Of a DNA stretch of 14,654 nt, positions 7,537 through 14,628 are shown piece after piece. Each line of letters starts with the position of its first letter. Position 1 is the first letter of the stretch. A model generated the notes under the pieces. That model saw nothing but the letters and a program-made list of their open reading frames with translations. It was not told where the DNA came from and did not search any database. Both the position numbers and the translations under genes were made by a program. The DNA comes from Kiritimatiellales bacterium (GTDB lineage Bacteria > Verrucomicrobiota > Kiritimatiellia > Kiritimatiellales > Pontiellaceae), in the NCBI GenBank assembly GCA_030630445.1, contig DAOVNC010000037.1, forward strand, positions 1 through 14,654. Reading direction: 5' to 3'.

Positions 7537-8508
7537 ATGAATTTTTGGGAAAAATTCAAAGCCCCCATCATCGCCCTCGCACCGATGGAGGATGTGACGG
7601 ATACGGTGCTGCGCGAGCTGCTGCTCGGTCTCGCCGACCCCGGGTGCCTGCACGTCGTAATGACCGAGTTTGTCTCGACCGACGGCCTGCTGCACAAAAA
7701 GGGCCGAGAGCGGGTAATCCATCGCCTGCGCGTCACCGATCAGGAGCGCAAGCTCCTGAAGGAAAAGAACGTCAAGATTGTGGCGCAAATCTGGGGCAAC
7801 ACGCCGGAAAACTACCGGCAGGTGATCAAGGAAATTACCGAAGAGATGGAGTTCGACGGGATCGACATCAACATGGGCTGCCCGGTTCCAAAGGTCGTGC
7901 GGCGCGGTTGCTGCTCCGGTCTCATCGGCAACCCAACGCTGGCGAAGGAGATTATCCTCGCGGCCAAGGAATCCACCCATCTCCCCATCTCCGTCAAAAC
8001 GCGCATCGGGCTAAAGTCGATCGCCACCGAAGAATGGATCGGCCATGTGCTCGAAACCCAGCCCGCCGCCCTCATCATTCACGGCCGAACGCAGAAGCAA
8101 ATGACCGAGGGTTCCGCCAAGTGGGAAGAAATCGCCAAGGCCGCGCGCCTGCGCGACCAGCTTGGGCTAGACCTGCCCATTCTCGGCAACGGCGACCTCC
8201 AATCCGTAGAAGAAGCTCGCGTCAAATGCACCGAGTTTAAACTGGATGGCGCCATGATCGGCCGCGGCATTTTCGACAACCCCTGGCTCTTCATGGACGC
8301 GCAGCGCGAACGCACCCGCGAGGAAAAACTGAAGTTGCTCTGGAGGCACACCGAACTGTTCGACCGCGTGTGGGGCGACACCAAAAACTTCCACATCCTG
8401 CGCCGCTACTATTCAATCTTTTCCAAAGGCTTCCCCGGCGCCAGCGCCCTGCGCACCCGGTTCATGCAAACCGAAAGCATCGCCGACGTGGAAAAGATTC
8501 TGGATTAG
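7537..8508 (+). CDS. tRNA-dihydrouridine synthase family protein
   Basis: 323 residues, an FMN-dependent TIM barrel that reduces uridines in tRNA to dihydrouridine. Seen: APMEDVTD near the start (residues 15-22, flavin site), TEFVSTDGL, the INMGCPVPKVV motif with catalytic-type Cys115, VKTRIG, IIHGRTQKQMTEG, NGDLQS and MIGRGIFDNPW. The usual GAGSAL-like segment after NMGCP is here GCCSGL, an unusual Cys pair (C125-C126). It cannot be assigned safely to DusA, B or C. A GAGG lies just before the ATG. It probably forms an operon with bioB; an imperfect repeat of CTTGAGGC lies in the 29-bp gap. Its stop overlaps the convergent gene's stop by 4 bp. Confidence 0.93.
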   Translation: MNFWEKFKAPIIALAPMEDVTDTVLRELLLGLADPGCLHVVMTEFVSTDGLLHKKGRERVIHRLRVTDQERKLLKEKNVKIVAQIWGNTPENYRQVIKEITEEMEFDGIDINMGCPVPKVVRRGCCSGLIGNPTLAKEIILAAKESTHLPISVKTRIGLKSIATEEWIGHVLETQPAALIIHGRTQKQMTEGSAKWEEIAKAARLRDQLGLDLPILGNGDLQSVEEARVKCTEFKLDGAMIGRGIFDNPWLFMDAQRERTREEKLKLLWRHTELFDRVWGDTKNFHILRRYYSIFSKGFPGASALRTRFMQTESIADVEKILD

Positions 8509-9248
8509 CGCGCATTGCTCCTTCGACGGTTTCTTTCCGCACTGGATTCCTTCCACTCATACTTCTTGGCAAGCGAGGCGGGCTCGCAGATTTCCCGCAT
8601 GAATTCATGGCCGCCTGGGGTCTTGAGATAGACCCGAACCCGGATTCCTTTCAAATAACTTTCAGATTCTTTGAGATACGACATAGACTGACCGGGACCA
8701 TTATCGATGCCTTGGTAAGTACGGAATAATTCAATTTCCTTTGTCTTTTCAACCCGCCCTGTCCCCGCGACCAGATGAACCGAGTCCATGTGTCCGCTTC
8801 TAATTGAGAGGGAATCCGCACCTCTCTTTCTAGTCGTCTGAATATACATGCAATACTCGATCCTTATCGCCTCAAACGAAGTTTCCTTGCTAGGCATCAG
8901 CCGAATCTCATAATGACACGGCGATTTCCTACTTTGACCGTTATCGCCATCAGGCGCTTTCCCCTTCTTTTTAGTGATAGAGATCCGAAGCTTGCTGTTG
9001 GACATGAAATCCTGAGAGAGGAGCGACTCCTTGATATAGGTCTGGTCGGCCTCGGAAAAGATGGTAATAGAAACGGTTGCCTTGCGGCGGTTGTCGCGCT
9101 CGATGGTGACTTTGCCTGAACGTGGATCGAACCGAACCACCTTTGCCTCAATCACACGACCCTCCCTGTCGGTAAAGATGCGATAGTCCTCTGCGGAAAA
9201 ACAAGATAGGCACATGCCCCAAACCAAAACTGCGATCATCCACTTCAT
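8505..9248 (-). CDS. Secreted protein with N-terminal SHD1-like domain
   Basis: 247 residues. A signal peptide (MKWMIAVLVWGMCLSCFSA, cleavage near residue 19) is followed by residues ~21-77 reading YRIFTDREGRVIEAKVVRFD, then KVTIERDNRRKATVSI, then F.EADQTYIKE. This matches the SHD1-like small beta domain often found at the start of secreted proteins in Planctomycetes and Verrucomicrobia. The remaining ~170 residues form an unrecognised beta-rich region (KLRISITKKKG, HYEIRLMPSKE, IRVRVYLKTPGGHEF) and a basic C-terminus, ERNRRRSNAR. The start at 9248 is set by AAGGAGG five bases upstream; a longer frame to 9281 has no such site. It is convergent with dus. Its own promoter is at 9296-9324. The domain call is from memory of the pattern; function unknown. 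Confidence 0.75.
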   Translation of the reverse strand: MKWMIAVLVWGMCLSCFSAEDYRIFTDREGRVIEAKVVRFDPRSGKVTIERDNRRKATVSITIFSEADQTYIKESLLSQDFMSNSKLRISITKKKGKAPDGDNGQSRKSPCHYEIRLMPSKETSFEAIRIEYCMYIQTTRKRGADSLSIRSGHMDSVHLVAGTGRVEKTKEIELFRTYQGIDNGPGQSMSYLKESESYLKGIRVRVYLKTPGGHEFMREICEPASLAKKYEWKESSAERNRRRSNAR

Positions 9249-9295
9249 GAACTCCTCCTTGCCCCACCAATACCCATGCACGTCAATACGTACCT

Positions 9296-9324
9296 TTTAT
9301 ATCCATTGAGATTTAATTTGTCAC
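9296..9324 (-). promoter_or_regulatory. Promoter for the SHD1-like protein gene
   Basis: On the minus strand, GTGACA (9319-9324), exactly 17 bp, TATAAA (9296-9301). Both hexamers match consensus at five of six bases. It gives a leader of about 40 bases containing the AAGGAGG site. Confidence 0.6.
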
Positions 9325-9334
9325 TTTGCATAAG
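9306..9334 (+). promoter_or_regulatory. Candidate promoter for der
   Basis: TTGAGA (9306-9311), 17 bp, CATAAG (9329-9334). It overlaps the divergent promoter, so the two may compete. The -10 is weak. Confidence 0.35.
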
Positions 9335-9435
9335 GACTAAACTTAAGGCCGAAGAAACACGGAGAGGGTGGGCCGCGACTTTCCGACCCTTTCCCTTTGC
9401 GCGGGCGGGGCGATTCGTGTATCACCGTGCGCACT

Positions 9436-10797
9436 ATGGAAGAGACACAGAGCAAAAGAATTGTGGCGATTGTCGGTCGCCCGAATGTCGGGAAGTCGGC
9501 GCTGTTCAACCGATTGGTCCAGCGGCGCGTATCGATCGTCCACGAAGAAGAGGGCGTAACGCGCGACCGCATCGCGTGCGAAGCCATCTGGGAAGGTGAA
9601 CGTTTCGAGCTGATCGACACCGGCGGACTCGGCCATTTCGACAAGGAGGTCAGCGACGACCAAATCATCGCCGGCACCGAAGCGCAGGCCGAGGTGGCGA
9701 TTGCCGACGCCTCCTTCATTATCTTTGTAGTCGACATCACCGCCGGCGCCGTCCCGCTCGACGAAGAGGTTGCGCGCATCCTTCACCGCAGCGGACGCAC
9801 CGTGATCATCGCCGCCAACAAGGCCGACAATCCCGAACGCGAGTCCGGCTCCTACGACTTCGACATCCTCGGCTTTCCCGTCTTTCCCGTCTCCGCCCTC
9901 CACAACCGGGGCATCGCCGCCCTGATGGAAGAACTGGTGCCGCAGCTGCCGCACGAGGAAAACCCGACCGAGAAAGAACCGCTGCGCGTCGCCGTCGTCG
10001 GACGTCCGAACGCCGGAAAATCCTCCTACATCAACCGCCTCCTGCACGACGAACGCGTGATTGTTTCCGACATTCCCGGCACGACCCGCGACAGCATCGA
10101 AATCCCCTTCACCATCGGCAAGGGCGAAACCGCCCGCCACTACCAGCTCATCGATACCGCCGGCATACAGAGGGAAACCCGCTCCAAGAGCGCAGTTGAC
10201 TGGTTCAGCAACCTGCGCACCGACAAGAGCATCGAGCGCTCCGATGTCGTCGTCATGATGCTCGACGCCGAGACCGGCCCGACCTCCCGCGACAAGAAGG
10301 TGGCCGCCAAGATCATCGATGCCCAGAAAGGCTGCCTGATGCTCGTCAACAAGTGGGATCTGGCCAAGGAAGCCGACCAGGAGATCACGCAAACCAAATA
10401 TCTCCCCGCCCTGCGCGAAGCCCTGCCCTTCATGGGATTCGCCCCCATCCTGTTTGTCTCCGCCAAAGACGGCTACAACATTAAGCGCAGTATCGAAGCC
10501 ATCGACTATGTCGCCGCGCAGACCCGCGTTGAAATCACCACCGGCGTGCTCAACCGCGTCATCCAGCAGGCGTGCGACCGCTTCCCGCCGCCCATCGCCA
10601 AGGGCAAGCGCCTCAAGATCTACTACGCCACGCAGACCGGCACCGAGCCGATCTACATCAAGGTCTTCGTCAACAATCCCTCCAACGCCCGCTCCAACTG
10701 GCTGGCCTATCTCAAGAACCAGCTGCGCAACGCCTTCGGCCTCGAAGGTGCGCCCATGTTCATCAAGCTCGTCGCCCGCTCCCGCCCGGATAAATAG
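9436..10797 (+). CDS. der: Ribosome-assembly GTPase Der (EngA)
   Basis: 453 residues. Der has two GTPase domains in tandem and a KH-like C-terminal domain, and is needed for 50S subunit assembly. Domain 1 shows GRPNVGKS (14-21), VTRDR, DTGGL and NKAD. Domain 2 shows GRPNAGKS (189-196), TTRDSIEIPF, DTAGIQ and NKWD. The C-terminal domain includes the motif RLKIYYATQTGTEPI, then FVNNP. Length is normal. The ATG at 9436 has no good ribosome site, and GTG 9427 and TTG 9397 are in frame, but the conserved part begins at residue ~8, so the ATG fits. A 9-bp hairpin follows the stop. A 507-codon frame on the opposite strand is a composition artefact. Confidence 0.97.
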   Translation: MEETQSKRIVAIVGRPNVGKSALFNRLVQRRVSIVHEEEGVTRDRIACEAIWEGERFELIDTGGLGHFDKEVSDDQIIAGTEAQAEVAIADASFIIFVVDITAGAVPLDEEVARILHRSGRTVIIAANKADNPERESGSYDFDILGFPVFPVSALHNRGIAALMEELVPQLPHEENPTEKEPLRVAVVGRPNAGKSSYINRLLHDERVIVSDIPGTTRDSIEIPFTIGKGETARHYQLIDTAGIQRETRSKSAVDWFSNLRTDKSIERSDVVVMMLDAETGPTSRDKKVAAKIIDAQKGCLMLVNKWDLAKEADQEITQTKYLPALREALPFMGFAPILFVSAKDGYNIKRSIEAIDYVAAQTRVEITTGVLNRVIQQACDRFPPPIAKGKRLKIYYATQTGTEPIYIKVFVNNPSNARSNWLAYLKNQLRNAFGLEGAPMFIKLVARSRPDK

Positions 10798-10803
10798 CCG
10801 CAG

Positions 10804-10823
10804 CTCCGCATTCCAATGCGGAG
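10804..10823 (+). terminator. Hairpin after der
   Basis: CTCCGCATT-CC-AATGCGGAG is a perfect 9-bp stem starting 7 bases after the der stop. Only a poor T-run follows (TATAAACCATTATCC), so it may be a stabilising 3' hairpin or a REP-like unit rather than an efficient terminator. Confidence 0.5.
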
Positions 10824-10868
10824 TATAAACCATTATCCTTTCCTTCCTGCGGAAAAAAAACGGCATGG

Positions 10869-10888
10869 GTTGTCAACCGTTTGGCAAC
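10869..10888. promoter_or_regulatory. Inverted repeat upstream of the ECF sigma gene
   Basis: GTTGTCAA and TTGGCAAC are reverse complements at 7 of 8 positions around CCGT, 40-59 bp upstream of the sigma gene start. The position suits an operator or an autoregulated promoter element. No convincing -10 was found. Confidence 0.35.
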
Positions 10889-10927
10889 GGCGTGCGTATG
10901 GGTGGGTAAAGGAACGGGCATCGATTG

Positions 10928-11479
10928 ATGGAGCGGACGGACGAACTTCTACTGGAAGCGTATCGGGAGGGCGATGAATCCGCCTTCCCCGAATTGCTCC
11001 AACGCTATAAAGGCCCGTTGTTCGGCTATCTTATGCGTATGGCGAGAAATCAGGAAATCGCGGAGGATCTCTTTCAGGAAACCTTCCTGCGGGTGCACGA
11101 GAAAGCGCACACGTTCCGCACCGGAGCAAAATTCAAGAGCTGGCTCTTCACCATCGCCACCCACATTGCCATCGACCACCTGCGGCGCAGCAAGCACCGC
11201 CCGCAGCTCCAAGCCATGGAAAGCAAGGTCCCCGTTCCCTCCCCCGGCAACGACCCCGCCGCAGAGACCGCCCAGCTCGAACTGCGCGAAACCGTGCGGG
11301 ATGCGGTCGATACGCTACCGCCCCGCCAGCGCGCCGCGCTGGTGCTCTCCTACTACCAAGGCCACACCTACCCCGAAGTCGCCGCCATCATGGGCTGTTC
11401 GCTCGGCAGCGTCAAAACGCACATGTCGCGCGCGCTTAAAACCCTCGCCACCCGGCTCCCGGAAGGAGGTGTTCTGTGA
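10928..11479 (+). CDS. ECF (sigma-70 family) RNA polymerase sigma factor
   Basis: 183 residues. Region 2 spans about 24-90: LFGYLMRMARNQEIAEDLFQ, ETFLRVHEKA, then FKSWLFTIATHIAIDHLRR, with the core-binding and -10 recognition helices. Region 4 spans about 122-176: LPPRQRAALVLSYYQGHTYPEVAAIMGCS, then GSVKTHMSRALKTLA, a helix-turn-helix for the -35. There is no region 1 or 3, as in ECF sigmas. ATG 10928 is used; an in-frame TTG at 10925 precedes it, and AAAGGA sits 14 bases upstream of the ATG, so the start is slightly uncertain. The stop TGA overlaps the GTG start of the next gene, an anti-sigma fusion, so the two are translationally coupled and the sigma is almost certainly held by that partner. 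Confidence 0.93.
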   Translation: MERTDELLLEAYREGDESAFPELLQRYKGPLFGYLMRMARNQEIAEDLFQETFLRVHEKAHTFRTGAKFKSWLFTIATHIAIDHLRRSKHRPQLQAMESKVPVPSPGNDPAAETAQLELRETVRDAVDTLPPRQRAALVLSYYQGHTYPEVAAIMGCSLGSVKTHMSRALKTLATRLPEGGVL

Positions 11480-13245
11480 ACCATATCAACGCCGACCAGC
11501 TCCGGAACTATGCCTTCGACCTCTTCCCCGAAACGGAAATGCAGGCCACCGCCGCGCACCTCGAAACCTGTACCGCCTGCCGCGAAAAGCTTCAAGCATT
11601 GGAAACCCAATTCCAGGCGCTCGACGTTTTGCAAGATCAGCCCGGGGTTTCGATGGCCGTGGTCGAGCAATGTAGACGCAAAGCCGCAGACCGCTCCACC
11701 GCAACGAGGCAGGATGCCTCGTCTACGTTCTTCTGGAAACCCGCGCTTGCGATTGCCGCAACGCTGCTGGTTGCATTCGGGTTGTTCCGCTTCACTTCCC
11801 CTACCGCAGGCGGCCCGCCTGCCCCGTCGCTGGCCGAACTCCGCGCCGAGCAGCCCTTCGCCCCCGCGAGCAACATCGAACTTAATGTACTCCCGCGCCG
11901 CGACGATGTGCAGCTGACGATCTACAACGCCGAAGACCTGACGCTCGTGCGCGAAACCCGCAAGCTCGTCCTCAAGCAAGGATGGAACTGGCTCCAGTTT
12001 ATGTGGAGCAACACATTGATCGATCCGACGTCGCTGATGCTCGAACCCCAAACCCATACCGACCAGATCGAGATTACCCAGCTCGTCTATCCGCCGCGCC
12101 TCAACGACATGGCGCGCTGGAGCATCTTTTCCGAAATCAGCGGCGAGGTGGAATTCGAGCTGACCTACTTTACCTCCGGCCTCAAATGGAACGCCTTCTA
12201 CGAAGCCACCCTCGCCCCCGACGAGCAATCGATGCAACTCAAATCCTACGTCCGTGTCGATAACGGCAGTGGAGAGGATTATGAAAATGCCCAGATCCGG
12301 CTGGTGGTTGGTGTCATAAATTTGAAGGATATAATCGCTCACCTAGCCGAACGAGAGCATTCCTTCGGGGTGCCGGATATGTATTCCCTAACCTGGGATG
12401 AAATGGAAGAGATCCGAGGAACTGCACGTGAATTAGGTATCAATGAAGATGAGATCTTTACGGACATATTATGTGAAGCACGATGCAAGCTCGTCAAAAA
12501 AGAAGGGCTGAGCGAATACCAGCTCTATACCATCGAAGGTCGCGAAACGATTCCCGATGGCTGGGGCAAGCGGCTGCCGTCGTTCACCGCGCAGGAGATC
12601 GGCGTGACCAACCTATACAAGTTCGAGGTCGAGCGCTGGGGGCCCGTCACGATGCGCTACCTCTCGTTCGCCAATACTCAAGCCCACCAGCTCGGCGAAA
12701 CGCCCTTGCCTAAAGGTCGCGTGCGGGTGTTCGGTAACGTAGACGGAGCTTCCAGCTCCGTTAGCACGGGCGAAAAACATTGTTCAACCCAAAGCGCGCA
12801 AGGAATGGATCAACGTCAATCGCCCATCCACAACGGAGCTGGAAGCTCCGTCTACATTGGAGCATCCAGCATTAAATACATTCCCGTCGGCGAAGAAATT
12901 GAGCTGGAGCTGGGCGTGGCACGAAAGGTGAAGGTGAAACCCAAGCTGATGCGCACCCGCACCGAAAACCATGTGTTTGATTCCAAAGGAAATGTCTCCG
13001 GCTGGGACGAAATCACCAACTGGAAGATCGAGATGGCGAACGCCCGCGACCTCCCCATCGAAATCGAAATTATGCGCGGGGCAAATTCCAACCATTGGAG
13101 TATTCAAACGGATGCCCCGTTCGAGAAATACGATGTCAGCCATTTCCGGTTTCTGGAAAAACTGGAACCCCGCAGCAAAAAGATCATTGAGTACGAATTA
13201 ACGGTGTATCACGGCACCAGAATAAGAACCACTAATGGACACTAA
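11476..13245 (+). CDS. Zinc-finger anti-sigma factor fused to an extracytoplasmic DUF4139-like domain
   Basis: 589 residues. The N-terminal ZAS-type zinc site is H28-x3-C32-x2-C35 (AAHLETCTACREKL), with H3 as a possible fourth ligand; it should bind the ECF sigma in the cytoplasm. One membrane helix lies at ~87-104 (WKPALAIAATLLVAFGLF). From ~140 onward an outer domain matches the gene at 13306: DDVQLTIYNAEDLTLVRE, TLIDPTSL, YFTSGLKWNAFYEA, GSGEDYENAQIRL, KKEGLSEYQLYTIEG and LPSF. This pattern fits DUF4139 (mucoidy-inhibitor-A-like). The GTG start has AAGGAGGT at good spacing and overlaps the sigma stop. Oddities: three REP-like palindromes lie in frame, and residues ~280-335 are encoded by AT-richer DNA. 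The zinc site and helix are clear; the DUF number is from memory; signalling by release of sigma is inferred. Confidence 0.85.
   Translation: MNHINADQLRNYAFDLFPETEMQATAAHLETCTACREKLQALETQFQALDVLQDQPGVSMAVVEQCRRKAADRSTATRQDASSTFFWKPALAIAATLLVAFGLFRFTSPTAGGPPAPSLAELRAEQPFAPASNIELNVLPRRDDVQLTIYNAEDLTLVRETRKLVLKQGWNWLQFMWSNTLIDPTSLMLEPQTHTDQIEITQLVYPPRLNDMARWSIFSEISGEVEFELTYFTSGLKWNAFYEATLAPDEQSMQLKSYVRVDNGSGEDYENAQIRLVVGVINLKDIIAHLAEREHSFGVPDMYSLTWDEMEEIRGTARELGINEDEIFTDILCEARCKLVKKEGLSEYQLYTIEGRETIPDGWGKRLPSFTAQEIGVTNLYKFEVERWGPVTMRYLSFANTQAHQLGETPLPKGRVRVFGNVDGASSSVSTGEKHCSTQSAQGMDQRQSPIHNGAGSSVYIGASSIKYIPVGEEIELELGVARKVKVKPKLMRTRTENHVFDSKGNVSGWDEITNWKIEMANARDLPIEIEIMRGANSNHWSIQTDAPFEKYDVSHFRFLEKLEPRSKKIIEYELTVYHGTRIRTTNGH
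11703..11726. repeat. REP-like palindrome inside the anti-sigma gene (linker)
   Basis: ACGAGGCA-GGA-TGCCTCGT is a perfect 8-bp stem with a GGA loop, preceded by A and followed by CTAC. It is the same design as the units at 12739 and 12832 (AACG, 5 bases, GGA, 5 complementary bases, CGTCTAC) but with a different, compensated stem. It encodes TRQDASST just before the membrane helix. Confidence 0.7.
12739..12855. repeat. REPIN-like inverted pair inside the DUF4139-like domain
   Basis: 12739-12762 and 12832-12855 are exact reverse complements (24 of 24), separated by 69 bp. Each is itself palindromic, with stem ACGGAGCT/AGCTCCGT and loop TCC or GGA. The whole unit is 117 bp, exactly 39 codons. 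The arms translate as VDGASSSV and NGAGSSVY. The paralogue at 13306 has only a short loop here, so this looks like an in-frame insertion. Confidence 0.8.
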
Positions 13246-13284
13246 TTTTCACTAATGATTAGTGCAGATTAGTGAAAATTAGTG
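13230..13284. repeat. Mirror array of CACTAAT/ATTAGTG with 10-bp period
   Basis: CACTAAT occurs at 13230, 13240 and 13250, and its complement ATTAGTG at 13258, 13268 and 13278, with 3-bp gaps inside each half and 1 bp at the centre. Arms 13240-13256 and 13268-13284 are a perfect 17-bp inverted repeat. The first two units cover the end and stop codon of the anti-sigma gene. In RNA it would form a long hairpin 10 bases before the next gene's AAAGGAGG site. Confidence 0.85.
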
Positions 13285-13305
13285 GTTGAAAAAAAGGAGG
13301 CAGGT

Positions 13306-14628
13306 ATGAAGAGAATACGAATGGCTATGGCGGCGGCCGCGGTATGCGGCGCGGCGCAGGCGAAGGTGGATCTGGTGACGGTTCCAACGCGCGATACGGT
13401 GCAATTGACCATCTACAATTCCGCCGATATGACGCTGGTGCGCGAGAGCCGCGCACTCACCCTGAAGGAGGGGATGAACAAGCTCCAATTCTCGTGGGCG
13501 AACACGTTGATCGACCCGACGAGCCTGGAAATGATGCCGACGTTGAATGCGGACAAGATCGACATCCAGGATCTGGTCTATCCCCCGCGCGTTAAGAATC
13601 TGGGGCTGTGGAATGTCGACAGCCGCATCAGCGGCAAGTCGCCGGTGGAGATTAGCTATCTGACCAGCGGGCTTTCGTGGCGCGCGTTCTATATGGGCAC
13701 ACTGACCACGGATGAAAAGACGCTGCGCCTGCAAGGCTATGTGCGCGTCACCAACAACAGCGGCGAGGATTATGAAAACGCCCAGACCCGCCTGATTGTC
13801 GGCAAGGTGCATATGCTCGACCAAATTGCGGCGCTCGCTCGGCAGCAATATCCCTACGGACGGCCTGGCCCGGTGGCGAGGCCGATGAGCGGAAAGGCCA
13901 AAGTCAAAAAGGCCATGGTCATGAAAGGAGTTTCCGACGCCTCTCCCATGAGTTCCGATTTCGCGAGAAAGGAGATCAAGAAGGAGGGGCTGAGCGAATA
14001 TTTCCTCTACACGATCGAGGGGACGGAGACGATCCCGACGGGGTGGTCGAAGCGGCTGCCCAGTTTTGATGTGGACGAAATCCCGGTGGTAAACCTCTAT
14101 AAGTTTGAGCAAGAGCGCTACGGCCATTCGGTGCGCCGCTTCCTGAGCTTTAAGAATGACGAGAAGCACGAGCTGGGCGAAACCCCGATCCCCGGCGGAT
14201 CGATGAAGGTGTACCGCAGTACCGGAGAAGATGCCCACCTAGCCTACGAAGGGAGCTCGAACTTTAAATATATCCCGGTGGATGAAGAGGTGGAGCTGGA
14301 TCTCGGGGGCGTCCAAAACGTGATTGTCGAGGCTAAGCTGATGAAGCAGGCGACGGACACCCATAAGTTTGACCACAAAGGAAATGCCATTGGATGGGAC
14401 GAAATCCATGACTACAAGATCGAAGTCCGCAACACGCGCCCGGTGCCGGTAAAAATCGAGATCAAGCGCAACTTCAAGACGCCCTACTGGGATCTAAAGA
14501 AAGCGGGCGACCACGGAGAATTCGAGAAGGACGACATGGACACCGTCAAGTTCACCCTCGAACTTCCACCGGAATCAAAGAAGGAATTCACCTATCAACT
14601 CACGACCTACCACGGAGAAAACCAATGA
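13306..14628 (+). CDS. Secreted DUF4139-like protein, paralogue of the anti-sigma outer domain
   Basis: 440 residues. A signal peptide (MKRIRMAMAAAAVCGAAQA, cleavage before KVD) replaces the zinc finger and membrane helix of its neighbour. The rest aligns end to end with that protein's outer domain: DTVQLTIYNSADMTLVRE, WANTLIDPTSLEMMP, LVYPPR, YLTSGLSWRAFYMG, NNSGEDYENAQTRLIVG, KKEGLSEYFLYTIEG, KRLPSF, KYIPVDEEVELDLG and GWDEIHDYKIEVRN. No lipobox was seen, so it is probably periplasmic or exported. The start at 13306 is set by AAAGGAGG five bases upstream. It sits 60 bp after the anti-sigma gene, across the CACTAAT array, and its stop overlaps the next ATG. The likely role is as ligand partner or competitor of the sensor. 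That is inference; no enzyme motif is recognised. Confidence 0.85.
   Translation: MKRIRMAMAAAAVCGAAQAKVDLVTVPTRDTVQLTIYNSADMTLVRESRALTLKEGMNKLQFSWANTLIDPTSLEMMPTLNADKIDIQDLVYPPRVKNLGLWNVDSRISGKSPVEISYLTSGLSWRAFYMGTLTTDEKTLRLQGYVRVTNNSGEDYENAQTRLIVGKVHMLDQIAALARQQYPYGRPGPVARPMSGKAKVKKAMVMKGVSDASPMSSDFARKEIKKEGLSEYFLYTIEGTETIPTGWSKRLPSFDVDEIPVVNLYKFEQERYGHSVRRFLSFKNDEKHELGETPIPGGSMKVYRSTGEDAHLAYEGSSNFKYIPVDEEVELDLGGVQNVIVEAKLMKQATDTHKFDHKGNAIGWDEIHDYKIEVRNTRPVPVKIEIKRNFKTPYWDLKKAGDHGEFEKDDMDTVKFTLELPPESKKEFTYQLTTYHGENQ

Noticed and set aside
10804..10823. der hairpin as a member of the REP family in the anti-sigma gene
   Set aside because: The stem is perfect, but the flanking AACG/CTAC signature is missing, so membership cannot be supported.
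9343..10866. 507-codon open frame opposite der
   Set aside because: It is the antisense shadow of a highly conserved GTPase gene in GC-rich codons; its product is Gly/Asp/Val-rich with no domain pattern.
11368..12342. 324-codon frame opposite the sigma and anti-sigma genes
   Set aside because: Antisense shadow; the forward genes have domain motifs, ribosome sites and coupled stops and starts.
13279..14238. 319-codon frame opposite the secreted DUF4139 gene
   Set aside because: Antisense shadow of a gene with a clear paralogue, signal peptide and ribosome site.
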